Source: Rotaria macrura (taxonomy: Eukaryota > Rotifera > Eurotatoria > Philodinida > Philodinidae). Taken from it: a stretch of DNA of 64,000 nt. Under the pieces are notes generated by a model. That model was not told the origin of the DNA, searched no databases, and was given only the letters and a program-made list of their open reading frames with translations. Both the position numbers and the translations under genes were made by a program. The DNA is taken from positions 26,193-90,192 of the forward strand of contig OENT01000635.1 of the NCBI GenBank assembly GCA_900239685.1, given 5' to 3'. The first letter of the stretch is position 1. Each line of letters starts with the position of its first letter. Below are positions 53,241 through 64,000 of this stretch, piece by piece.

Positions 53241-53588
53241 TATATGTGATTTTCAAAGAACATTCTTTTAATCCATACCTTGTGCTACGATGTTAACAAG
53301 ACACATTGAAAGAATTTGTTTCTGCAAATACCTTTGAATGTAATATGATGGAAAAATTTATAATCAGTTATCGTTTCTCTCATAGCATCAGTTATTATTT
53401 ACAAATGTATATATGTTTGTGCGTACAAGTAAAGCATGAGAGGGACAGCTAGGTCGGCAATCACACCCTCGACGTAGGATCCAATAAGGCAGTGGACCAA
53501 CAGTAGATATCGTAAATGAAGTAGTCACTTTTAAAGCAATAAACGGAAGTAAAAGTTTCAGTGTGTTGGTCTATAAAGTTGTACAAAC
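53241..53588. other. Short non-coding stretch before the broken GTPase-kinase gene
   Basis: No coding signal seen. It presumably held the promoter of the decayed gene starting near 53589. Confidence 0.4.
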
Positions 53589-55312
53589 TTGGGCAATACA
53601 CTTGAGTGTTTGAAAGATTTGACTGGTACATTGATGGAGCTGAAACCTGGAATTAAAGATTACTTAAAAGAATTTTCATATATATTGACTAAATTCCCCC
53701 AAACGAAAAAGATACAATGCGTGCACTCCAACTTAGAAGAAACAATGAATGAAATTGAAAAGGCAGAAACCTATTTTAAGACTTTCTTTCTAGAGATGAT
53801 CGGCAAAAATCAAAAGAGGCATTCGGGTTCTGGATCCAGTCGAAGATATTCCTAAATATATGCTGCATGAATTCGCACATTCTAAATTTATTAATCGCCT
53901 AGATGATGTGTTTCAGTTTTCTATCACAGAAAAACCAACAGCTATTGTGCACAAGCAAGTAGCAAGACATCAGTTAAGTATTATATTTGCAGCTGAGTGT
54001 ATACAAAGTTTCTATTTTGTCAAGTACAAGCTTGATCAAATTAAACAGTTAAATGATTTAATCGATCAAGATTACATCAAAGAAATATACAACGATTGTG
54101 TTTGTGTGAAGAATATAGTCTGAGGAATCAAGCTATTCTGAGTAATGAAGGTAATTGTCAATATCAATCATGCTACGTTAGCAGAGAAACTAGGACAAAC
54201 TAATTTAGAACAGGAAGTCGTTCATAGTGGTGTATTCATACAACAATTAAATCAAGAAGTCGAAATCATATTCGCAGAATTTAGAGCGAAAGAAATCAAT
54301 GATTCATTAGTAAATATACGTCAGAACAAAATCAAATTGGTCTCAACATCGATTCGAGAAATTGATGAAGAGAAATATAAAACTGTTTGTCAACTTCTAG
54401 CCGAAAAAATAAAATATTAAATTACTTCTCTTAGATGTTCAGTATTGTCTAATAAGGTTAATGGATGTGCTAGTGATATGAAAATATTACATGAAGCATG
54501 AGCTGTTTTTACAAGATCACATGATACGGTCATTCCTGACGACTGCGTATGCATGTTAGGAAATGCCAAGAACACATTGATAAAGTATAAGACAAACTAC
54601 TATGGAAAAGTATAGATTATATTGAGGAGACTGTTAAAATAATAGTTTCAGAACTAAAGAAAAATAAAGACACTTTATAGACTAGAAGAATTTATGAAGG
54701 AATTCGATTCGATCAGAAAAACTTTTACTATCGATCTGAAAACAAGCCGAAATCGTTGATTATGATGAGCTCACAAAATGTCGTTTGAATCTAAACGGTG
54801 TTGAATGGATAGATGGTGTGGGTGTTATCCTTTTTCTGATAAACCCACACCCATACCCAAAAATAAGTTCATTTGACGAAAGAGCAGCAGCGGAGGTATT
54901 GAATTTTATTTTCCGGCACGACGTTTTGGACGCTCTTTACATTGCCGATTTTGAAAAACCACGGCAACGTCGTTCAAAATGGATGTCTTTTCAATTAGAT
55001 AAAAAAGAAACCATAGAAAGATAGGAAAAAAGTAAAAACACCCTTGAAATAATCAAAGCATTTCGAAAATGTGCAGATATCAGTCAAAGCGTCTAATTGA
55101 TATTCACTGACAATGAGAAATGAAAAATTCTTAAAACTGTTAGAGAGTTCTTTAGCTGAGACGTAATGATGATAACGACAGCAAGACTCATTATCAACAC
55201 TATGTGATTCAATTCTTAGATAAGCAAGGAAGTTGTTTATCAACGTGTCGAAAAGGAGAAATTCATACTTACCAAGAAGAACAAGTCAGTGAAATGTAAC
55301 TAAGAGGTTTTT
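53589..55312 (+). pseudogene. Decayed N-terminal part of the GTPase-kinase gene
   Basis: Protein-like helical sequence runs through but is broken. It starts at 53589 (MGNTLECLKDLTGTLMELKP), shifts by one base near 53817 into GIRVLDPVEDIPKYML, and has TGA at 54121 and again shortly after. It resumes at 54145 (NINHATLAEKLGQTNLEQEV), stops at 54418-54420, and becomes patchy after that. The translation is rich in Lys, Glu, Ile and Asn with coiled-coil character and no named domain. A TGTGGG-like hairpin is inserted at 54812-54858. It reads toward the GTPase part in the same direction, so one ancestral gene is likely. Confidence 0.6.
54812..54858. repeat. TGTGGG-like hairpin (copy 4) inside the pseudogene
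   Basis: GATGGTGTGGGTGTTATC opposes GATAAACCCACACCCATA around an 8-base loop. It interrupts the decayed coding sequence, so it looks like an insertion. Confidence 0.65.
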
Positions 55313-56659
55313 GTGCCTGTTTTGATGAATACTCTAGCGCCACTTTCAATCCTCTTGGGAAGGGAGTTTGCTGGTGTGAATAAAATTGAAAGGTATCTAA
55401 AAAAACTTTTAACAGCTGAAACCAACAGTGACGACAATGATATCGATAGTTACACAGCAAGTTTCATTGAAGGAATCAGCAAATTTCTCCAAATGGGGCA
55501 ACATGACTTCAAAATCTTCCAAACAATCGAGTTAGAAAAACGCTCTGCCTTCTTTGACACAATCAAAAGTAGTTTTGATAATGTTAAGGAAAAAATTAAT
55601 CGTTATATAGAGACAGACAAATTAAATAAATTAACGGACGAATTATTTCCCACTTTACGCGACTTATGTTATTTCGATTTTTCTCGACATCGATTATCAT
55701 TTGCAAGTACAGTAATAGAACAATTAAACACATTGGGACAATATGAACAAAATCTATTGAAAATAATCGAGCAAATGCGAAATGAAACTCACGTCCATGA
55801 CGCATTAAACGCTGAATATCATTCATTAAAAAGCTCTCGGAAAAAAATTGTATTCGCCGTTTTGGGATGTGCAAAATCGAGCAAAAGTAGTTTTATTAAT
55901 TATTTGTTAGAAGAAAACGTTTGTCCTGTTGATACTCTTTCAACCACTGCACGAGTTACACGTATTGTGTATGGATCTCAATGGAAAGTTTATCTTGAAG
56001 GAGAACAATGTGAAGAAATGAACAACATCGACAGTCTTTATCGAAAGGCAAACGAACTCATCGTCCTTAAAGGAGACGATCGAAATGACGAAGTTAAATG
56101 TAAAATGAAAGTAATAATTGAACTTCCCATCAAACAATTGAAGAACATCGAGTTATGGGATCTTCCTGGACTTCAAGAAAATCCTGTTCTAGATGAAATG
56201 GTTTCGACGATTTTGCCCGACGTTGATTTAGTCTTCGCTTTATTACCTATCTATGGTGGAGTGTTATTCGATTTTCTCAACAATATTAAGAAATGTTTAA
56301 CGTACAATCGTAATGCTTCTGGTTTAATCAACGAAACACATGATAATGATCGTTGTATTGCACGTTTTCAACAGCATGTCTGTTTCGTTATTACCAAAAT
56401 CGATTCTCTTACTTCGAACAGCCAAACAGACAAAACACGAGATGTTATACTACAAGAATTGTCCACCACTCTTCTAGAACGGATGAAGAATCAATTCAAC
56501 ATGGAAATTAATTTGGAAGAAGCAAATCCTATGTCTTCTTCTCGTTTTATTTCTATGTGTACGGAAAGTACACATCTAAAGGATTTTCTTCATTCCCAAG
56601 AAGAATTTTATCATAAATCCGGAACTTTTTTCAAGTCAGTTGTAAATGAAATTATGTAA
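55313..56659 (+). pseudogene. Dynamin-like GTPase segment of the broken GTPase-kinase gene
   Basis: An open segment of 448 codons. After a helical lead-in, a dynamin-type G domain is visible. The P loop is GCAKSSKSSFIN (about 185-196), where the usual GKS glycine is Ser. STTARVTRI resembles the switch I region, DLPG (283-286) is the G3 motif, and TKID (361-364) is G4. Dynamin-like proteins bind GTP and remodel membranes or act in innate defence. The in-frame TAA at 56657-56659 ends the segment, but the same frame continues downstream. The ATG at 55313 is only the first in the open part; upstream sequence is interrupted. The Gly-to-Ser change may weaken nucleotide binding. Confidence 0.75.
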
Positions 56660-58815
56660 CTTAGAGTGGATCATTCATTACAAGTAATATGTGAATTACT
56701 TCAGTATGATGATATTGATGGTACCATCAAGGCATCTCAACAATTAACAGATATCATTCACAAACGACGGCAAAATTTAGAAAATGATCTGAAGGAAAAA
56801 TTAGATGTCCAAATGAATTCAATTCGAGAAGATCTACATCCACATGTAATCAATTTATCGAAAAATTGGTCACATTCCCAAATACTCTTTCCTAACAAAT
56901 GTCAATGGGATGATGCAGTTGAAACCATTACGGTAAAGTTCAAAGAGTTAATGAAAAAACACAGGACGACTATTCTTCAAAGGGCGAGAGAAGCGATCGA
57001 CAACTTTTTCGTCTCACTTGACTTACATCCGGATCAAGAGCAATTAGTAAAACAAGCAATGAGTCGTGCATTTCTTCAAAATCCTTATATAATCATCATC
57101 GGCCAATATGAAAATCAAGTGGCACCAAATAGAATAAGAGAACTCGCCTGGGCACAAGCAGGATCAATACCGCCCAATCGAATTAGAAATATATTAAGCC
57201 TATTTCTCGCTCCAGTTCGTTTTCTGAAAAATTTAAGGAAGGCCGCGGCAGAAGCTCTTAATAACATCACTGAGCCAAACATTCAAAAAGTAATCGATCA
57301 ATGTTTTGACAATATTACCACAGAAATTAATTTTTCGATACAAGATCAAGTCCAAAGGGTATTAGACGAGATTGAAGCCAAGAAGAAAACAATGTTAAAG
57401 GCCAAAAACGTTGAAGAAGTAAATGCCGTTGCTAGATTTATTTCGGACAATGAACCGTCGATTACGAAACTTTACTTGGATCTTCAACATGAAAAATTAT
57501 GCGCTAAATATGCTTTCTTTGAGATGTCTAATGAAACTCTTAGTTCTGATGAGTCTTTCGAATATGCTGCGTACTTGGCCATCGATAAACATTCAGAAAA
57601 AATCTGCATTGCCGCAAAAAAAGTGAAGCTGCAGAAGTTTTGCTGTCAATACTTGCGTTATATAGACAATAATCACCAAAATATCATCAAACTCTATGGT
57701 ATACGACGCAGTGAGAAAAACGACGAGTATTATTACATTTTAATGGAGAAACTGGATTGTGATCTCTCTAAGTATCTCCTAGAAAATAAAAACAATCTTT
57801 TAGATTCGCATATTGACAAGATGATCATGCATATTGTTAATGGTCTTCATTACCTTCATAAACGAACTCTAATCCATCGCGATATAAAAGCAACTAATAT
57901 ACTAGTACGAAAATGTGAACCACCCGTTTTTCTCCTCAGTGGTCTTAGTTTTCTTCCAGACATACCTCCTTCAATAACAGATACTCCATGTTACATGGCT
58001 CCCGAACTCACGAATGCTGACAATCTTAGGAATGATTCTACCCGACCAATAGTAAATAGGTTTGCATGCGGTTATGTAGATAATAACTCGTTAACTGCTA
58101 AAACGGATATTTATGCATTGGGCGTAACTATCACAGAAATTTACAAAAGATTAAAGATCAGGCGTCACGGTCAGTATCGCAAATTTTGGAGTTCTATAGC
58201 AAATCGCTGTTGCTCAAGTGCCTGCGCTAAACGTCCGACGTGCAAAGAAATTCTGGCTGAGAGAAGTAATTGTGGTGAGAAAGCAGGTAAGAGTGACATG
58301 TGCACTTTACTCTTTATTCAGGTAATTAAAGGACAGTAGCTACAACAATGATGGTGTAACTATTAAATGGTAACTGCAGTAGTTAGTAATCTATATACAT
58401 TGAATGAAATATTTATCGATTGATCAGTAAAGAAGTAAATACAGTATTTATGTATTGATTTGTAATAGTAAGTATTTATTGTTCATATATACGGCGATCT
58501 GAACGTCATCTGGCAGTCTTTAATTACAAATAACTTTCATAGAAACAGCATAAAGACCTGCAATTTATGACATTAGATAGAACAATCTTTGAAGCGTATG
58601 CTTGAATAAGATTCATTAGTTTTGAGTAAGACTACAATAGCTGTTATCAAACAGATATCTTTTTCGCTGCTTATTTTAATAGATTATCTAAATTATCACC
58701 AATTACTTCATACCAAAATGAGGTCATGAAAAATTTCAGTCATATTATCATTGAAATTTTTCTGCCAACAGCCACATATTCTCATGTAATTAGTTAGGTA
58801 GTTAGTTAAAAAACC

Positions 58816-58832
58816 CAGTGATAATATCACTG
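58816..58832. repeat. Small perfect palindrome
   Basis: CAGTGATA and TATCACTG flank a single A, just left of a larger palindrome. Confidence 0.8.
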
Positions 58833-58845
58833 ATAAAAGTCAAGC

Positions 58846-58895
58846 ATTAGACATAGAAATCTATTTTTCATGAAAAATAGGCTTCTATGTCTAAT
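58846..58895. repeat. 50-base palindrome, 24-base arms
   Basis: The left arm begins ATTAGACATAGAA and the right arm ends TTCTATGTCTAAT. The inner parts CTATTTTTC/GAAAAATAG also pair. There are only two mismatches and a two-base centre. It lies in the intron of the kinase pseudogene. Confidence 0.9.
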
Positions 58896-58979
58896 ATCTT
58901 CCTTTTCATCTGTTGCATCCACGATTTCCAGGTTATGTGACACTGCTGATTCTTGACAGTTTTTGATTTTGATAATAAA

Positions 58980-59310
58980 CCGTTACTGATGTAGAAAAAA
59001 AGCTGTAACCAGCCTGCCCTCCGAGGCGTTTTCGACACGCCGATCTCAGGCTCGGATGCCCATCGAAGGATCCTTTCGAGGAGTTCCGAGTGGTCGAAAA
59101 CAAGTCGAGAAGTCAAAAATATGGATTCGATGATTTTCTTCTCTTGGCGTGGTTGAGAATTCGACTGGTTCCGACGGCTCGATAGAACAAAATCGCACCA
59201 CTCCAATTGTTCGATGGTTTGGCGTTGGAAGTTTCCAGACGTGCAAATTTCGACAGAACAGGAAAATTGGCGTTCGAAAATTTTGTCGAGCCCTCCATGC
59301 ACCCCCCCCC
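58980..59310. other. GC-richer, TTCGA-rich patch in the kinase pseudogene intron
   Basis: It has repeated TCGA words (CGAGGCGTTTTCGACACG) and ends near a C9-10 run at about 59302. Short frames through it look like composition artefacts. It may be an inserted element together with the palindromes to its left. Confidence 0.4.
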
Positions 59311-60036
59311 CTTACAGCGTTTTTAAGGTTTGTTTGCGTAAATCAAGATATAATAACCAATAGCCTTTTTTTTCGACGCTCAGAAGCCTTTTTAGTTTTT
59401 CCCAAAAATCATGACGCTTACCTACGTTTTGAGAAATTGATTTACAAATACTTGAAGTATTTAAACAAAATATGAGCCTCTCATACAGGAAAGTCATATA
59501 TATATAATTTTACAAAGTATTGATTGAATAGAAGGTTTCTACTGCCATAAATATGCTCTTATCTCAACTATCATTATTTCACATGTTCGATACCTTTTAG
59601 GATAATCAATGAGTTGATTTACTCAAAATGATGCTGAATGTTATATTATTTTCATTTAGAATTCACTCAAACAACTGCATCAAACAAGACACTGACATCT
59701 GAAAAAAAGACTGCTGCATTATGTGGTGGTAACGCCTGCATTTATTGTGGTAACTGTCATGATTGGATTTATAATGAGGACGCTGACTGTGATAACAAGT
59801 CTGGTGGTATATCCGGTAAACGTGGTTGGCATCGTAGCCCTGATGCAAAATGTTTTTATGGTTATCATCATTTTCCTCCGTATTATTATCATCTTCACGA
59901 TAGTTCTACTTATGATACCGATGATATTCGTATTTATAATCGATTTATGAGGGATCCTGATCGTGTTCCTGAGTTGTCGGATGGTAGCGAACGTCGTTTC
60001 TATGCTCATTTTGACAATATCTGCAAATGTGTCTGA

Positions 60037-60873
60037 CGTAAGGGGGGAAAGCGAGACTTCAGGAGTGCATACTTCATGCGTACTTCACTTTTACTTCATT
60101 TTAATTCCTTGTACTCCTGCTGCTTATATGTAATTTACATGAATGGAAAATAAGTGACATTTTCAGTACGTAAAGGATTTCAGTCACTCATCTTCATTAG
60201 TTTCTACGATGATGAACCACCTGTGAAGACGAGTGGTGCTCGTCGCAAGAGTTCCATGACCATCGACTGAATATTGAGCTACTTATGTTTAACTAAGTAT
60301 TTTATACAGTCTTATATAACACTAAACGACGTTAGTATTTGCTTCTCAAAAAGCATTGGTACGACCCTGCCTTTTAAAACAGGCTCTGGTATGTTTTCAA
60401 TGAGGATATTCATGACAGTATATTCCTTGTGCCAGGAGTTGATCTAAAGAAAGGCTTATAACTCAAACACCAATAATAAAATTAGCTTTCGTTTATTTAA
60501 ATTAATTAAATAGTGCGCAGTTGCACAGACACGCACGAATTCCTTATTTGAAAACTCATTTCACTTGATTTAAAATTTGTGTAAAGTCGGGTTATCTAAA
60601 GGTGCTAAAAGATCTGCCAGTCAATTATACTTTCTCGATATTTTGTCTACAGATAATTTCTTCCTGTAGTTTGTGGAAAAATAAGTTGTTTGTCACTTTT
60701 CACTACTCTTAGAACCGGTCAGATATTGTTGATAAATATCATTCGTACTAAATACTTCAGTCTAAATTCTTACGTCAGTAACGATCAGTAGGCAGCAGTT
60801 AGTCGTTCGCCGGTACCACTCACGACTAGCCACTTCTGCAGTCACGTCAAATTCGAGTTGCGGTCATCCCTTT
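60037..60873. other. Intergenic region after the broken kinase gene
   Basis: AT-rich. AATAAAA near 60474 might be a polyadenylation signal. No gene seen. Confidence 0.4.
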
Positions 60874-61158
60874 TCACTTATACCCTAATTCATTCCAAGA
60901 CTCATTAATAAAACGAGCTGTCTGATTTACAATTGAATGTTTCTCAATAGTATATACAGAATCAATCGTTTCGTCGCTATTAGCAATAGTACAATTGACA
61001 TTAGCCAATACATGCTGAAGATTTTCGCTAATTAATCCGAATTCACCAGACTTTCGTCATTGGCGAATACTCTGCTGGTGACAGTTCCATTGGCAATATT
61101 CTGAAATCTACATCTGTAAACGATGCTGTACCACATAGTATGGCCATCATAAACTATT
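60874..61158 (-). pseudogene. Coding relic of unknown family
   Basis: On the minus strand a protein-like sequence runs from about 61158: VYDGHTMWYSIVYRC, then NGTVTSRVFANDESLVNS. It hits a stop and resumes one frame over as LISENLQHVLANVNCTIANS up to EKHSIVNQTARFINESWNEL, ending at a stop at 60874. The many NxT/NxS sites suggest an extracellular protein. A further open stretch (61173-61358) lies upstream on the same strand. No family is recognised. Confidence 0.35.
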
Positions 61159-63297
61159 AGCGTAAACCCTACTCATTTACTAGTGTATGAGTGTAAGGGA
61201 AGAAAATATTCATAATCATGACATTTTTTATCAGTTTTAGGTATTGAGCCCAGTAATAGTTCATAGAATGCTTCGGATCTTCTGAATTCCCATATTGTAA
61301 CCATTAATCGATCAGCTGCACTTCTTCCACCAAACCCACGTCTCCTGTGTTTGGTCAACCAAATAATTTGAAGATCATTATCGTTTACAGATTTTCATTG
61401 GACTTCCCATGCGTCACTCTCGTTCTCCGTGACTTGAACAATTCAAAATATAGTATGCATTAAAAAAGAATCTATCTTTTCCTTTTTGTTTTCTGGTATA
61501 ATAACCAATACTGTTCAACGAAGTAAGTCGAGTTGTTGTTAAAACTTCATCGATTTTCATCTCGAACAGAATAGCAACTATGTTTGGTTAACTTGTACGC
61601 TTTTGTGTCAATACCATTGCGACATTATAGTTGACAGTTATAGGAAGGACAATATTGATGACAATTAGTCGATCGATGCTATCCCGCATTTAACTTAATT
61701 CATCCTACGACATTCTTTGATCTTGACAGACAATATATATTACCCTTTGATTGGATTTTTTCGTATGTTATCCTTCGAGTTATTGACGAATCTCTTTTAT
61801 AAATAGAAAAGCCTTTACATGGATGCTACCAATACTGACCATTGCTATACTACGACTAAGCATTTGATAAGTGAAACATTCACGAGTATATCACCAGGTC
61901 AGGTTTTATTTGCGATTATTTCTTACAAATTAATTCATGATTACTTATTCATGTTAATTTTTACAAAACGTTTTTCGACAAAAATCAATAAGTACGCCAA
62001 TTACTTTTTTCATCTTAGTCCGCTTCTATTACAATATCTTTCAATAGTTATGAATACATGAATGATCGATCGACTTTATTTCAATACGGATTTGAACGAT
62101 TGGCTGCCGACAGGATTCTAGTCAGTGTTAAATCACATTCGCATTGAACAGCATTGTTTACAAGTGAATCACAACTATGTTCAATTTGATTAGAAATAAC
62201 TATTATTTTGGACAATCTTATTTTTAAACCAAAGTGTACTAGTGGGTTACCACAAAATCTATAAATGGAATCGAGTTGAAAATATTAAGGAATGACTGAA
62301 GTGAATATTTTTTCTGAGCGCTCCAGATATAATAAATATTTGATCATCTCTTATCGCGTCTCGGTGAAATTCGGTCATAGTTTTGAGTTAGTTCCGGTTG
62401 TAATTAAATTAACAATTTTTCTTAGTTGCGAGATAGGCTACTGGCAATCTTTTATCGATACATCAATAGTCTTTACATAATGAAATGAGGACCAAATTTT
62501 GAACAATCCAAACTTTCGAATATTCAAGAACATTATTTTCGTTCTCATATTTCCTTTTGGAGACCCGATACTACTGTTCTTGATAGTTTTAATTAAGAAC
62601 ATAGAGAAGAAAACAGAGGAGAAAAATCATGACATTGTTTTATGGTAGTAGAAATATCAAAAACAAGCACAAATGAGTTGGAGATAGATGCTCTATGATC
62701 TTTCATGTGTAAAATGCATTCTCAATTAATCATCAAATGTGATTCGTTCGATCAGGATCTTTCTTACAGATGTTATCCTTGAACGATTTGATAACAAGCA
62801 ACATCTTATTGAGAGTAATGGTTCTTACTTGAGAAATGTTACCAAACTGACCTCTGTACGAACTCATTAAATGATATGTTGATTGCTTGAGATATTTAAG
62901 GAATAACCAATGATCATAAGTAATTATAGATGATCTGATCGTACAAATATTCAAGCAAGTCATATCATTAACTAATCAAAAGATCACATTTTTCAAAAGC
63001 TATTTAGAACGCCAAGTGTCAGATTGATCATTTTCGCCCCCCATACTCATAGACAGAAGCATTTATTTTATCTTAGTTACTCAACGGCTAACGGTACCAA
63101 CTATTCGCTAATTTAAACTTTATTATATGATTGTTCATATGGGTAAAAGATAGCTGCTATCTCATTGAAATGTTTCTGCTAAGAGATCCATGATAACAGA
63201 AATATTCAGCCATCAAAAGATCTTCTCAATGAAAGAATGTGGATATGTACATTTACCATGATCTAGATATCATTTTGGCTAAAGAATTCGCTAGATG

Positions 63298-63411
63298 AAT
63301 GTGGGTGTTGTGTGAGCTGTGACTTTGCATGCAGGTGTCAGTTGTTGTGGGCATTCTTTCCTCAACCGATCATTACATTCACAACCCACACCCACAGTCA
63401 CACCACACATC
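63298..63411. repeat. TGTGGG-like hairpin (copy 5), long arms
   Basis: AATGTGGGTGTTGTGTGAGC and later GTTGTTGTGGGC on the left oppose CACAACCCACACCCACAGTC and CACCACACATCC on the right. Arms are about 45 bases and imperfect. Confidence 0.6.
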
Positions 63412-63738
63412 CGTACAAAACAGTAAATAAACATTCGAGATAAATAATCTCGTTGTCAGCTAGAAAGAAAAGAGTTGATTCTTATCATCTATGCGTGATG
63501 ACTTTGTTCGACACTCTCCCAAAGTTAATATTAAAATATTTTTATTCAGTGTCGTATTCAAACGATGGTTGAGTTTGCTCCACGTTCTTTCTCACACTTC
63601 CATTAGACAAACGATCAGCAACAAGTACGTCAAAACTGTATAATAGCAAGTGGTTTGCAAATAAACAAAATCAGTAAGTACTACTGGATTCATCTTCTTT
63701 GACGACGCTTCTTTTTCTATCACATGGTTTTTAGAGAA

Positions 63739-63810
63739 CGGGTGTGGGTATGCATCTCGTTGTGTTCAAGGAAGTACCCACGCACATCCTCACTTCAACC
63801 GACACCCAGA
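63739..63810. repeat. TGTGGG-like hairpin (copy 6)
   Basis: CGGGTGTGGGTATGCATC on the left opposes GTACCCACGCACATCC and GACACCCAG on the right. Confidence 0.6.
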
Positions 63811-64000
63811 TAAGGGTTCATTTTCAAAGAAACACGATAGAAAGTACGAGTTTTTTTTCTTTCCTTTCTTTCACGGTGGTTGACACGTGCACAACCATGA
63901 TGATTGTGTCATTTCTGCATTCATATGGTAAGCGGTGAGTACGTTTTTTTTCTACTAAAGAGGTATCGACATTGTATTCAATTTATGTATTCTTTGTTTT

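Larger units (their letters stand above)
56660..60036 (+). pseudogene. Kinase and Cys/His-rich segments of the broken GTPase-kinase gene
   Basis: The frame of the GTPase segment continues after the stop to 58286. There is a helical stalk-like region, then a kinase domain from about 57540: AAKKVK (beta-3 Lys), LMEKLDCDLSKYL, LHYLHKRTLIHRDIKATNIL (catalytic loop intact, HRD at 57874), and CYMAPELT (APE). Where DFG should be, LLSGLSFL is found at about 57931-57954, exactly LSDFGLSFL without Asp-Phe. A GTAAGA donor at 58287 and an acceptor at 59659 agree in phase and join a final exon (59660-60036) encoding CIYCGNCHDWIYNED, a His/Tyr-rich stretch and a stop. The 1373-base intron carries palindromes and GC-rich insertions. 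Loss of the Mg-binding Asp makes catalysis unlikely even if expressed. Confidence 0.7.
61359..64000. other. Right-end region, no gene supported
   Basis: AT-rich, with short frames only. It contains two large TGTGGG-like hairpins at 63298-63411 and 63739-63810. Confidence 0.45.

Noticed and set aside
58868..59302. 144-codon minus-strand frame
   Set aside because: It begins in the C-run and ends in a palindrome, within the intron of the kinase pseudogene. Composition artefact of the TTCGA-rich patch.
1..64000. CRISPR array, bacterial operons or rRNA
   Set aside because: No regularly spaced short repeats, ribosome-binding sites or rRNA-like blocks were seen. Gene structure is eukaryotic throughout.

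Overview
The window looks like nuclear DNA of a small, AT-rich animal genome. Genes have many exons joined by short GT-AG introns, often 45-70 bases, and the two conserved genes are animal families: an HSPA12-type HSP70 and an M13/neprilysin metallopeptidase. A bdelloid rotifer is my best guess. It is an inference from the compact introns, an HSPA12-type gene and repeated TGTGGG-like hairpins, because TGTGGG is the telomere unit reported for bdelloids. No rRNA, organelle or bacterial signal is visible.

Left half (about 5.8-39.4 kb): three intact plus-strand genes. The first (5892-8720, 2 exons, 472 aa) is a disordered Ser/Gln-rich protein with a clear PAM2 motif, the peptide that docks on the MLLE domain of poly(A)-binding protein. 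The second (10016-29080, 7 exons) encodes a giant disordered protein of about 5,900 aa. It is built from four super-repeats, each with a PWY box, then QRRKR/DIDLVPV/poly-Lys/FDAP cassettes, then acidic GFQVV/His-Lys boxes. A 253-base assembly gap lies inside its youngest tandem repeat. The third (33861-39368, 11 exons, 766 aa) is the HSPA12-type chaperone.

Right half (about 39.9-64 kb): one intact gene, the minus-strand M13 peptidase (45958-42679, 16 exons, 791 aa, active-site motifs present), surrounded by mobile and decaying DNA. There is a dead Tc1/mariner copy with both terminal repeats, a foldback MITE-like element, perfect palindromes, a tRNA-like sequence whose anticodon arm does not fold, two GC-rich islands, and a broken minus-strand gene (50427-48858). 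A broken plus-strand gene (53589-60036) joins a dynamin-like GTPase, a protein kinase lacking the Asp-Phe of DFG, and a Cys/His-rich C-terminus. A further minus-strand coding relic lies near 61 kb. Six TGTGGG-like hairpins occur, all right of 41.7 kb.

Exon structures were derived by hand from splice sites and reading phase. For all four intact genes the joined exons give a length divisible by three and an uninterrupted frame. No functional link between the genes is evident, except that the first two both encode disordered, low-complexity proteins on the same strand.
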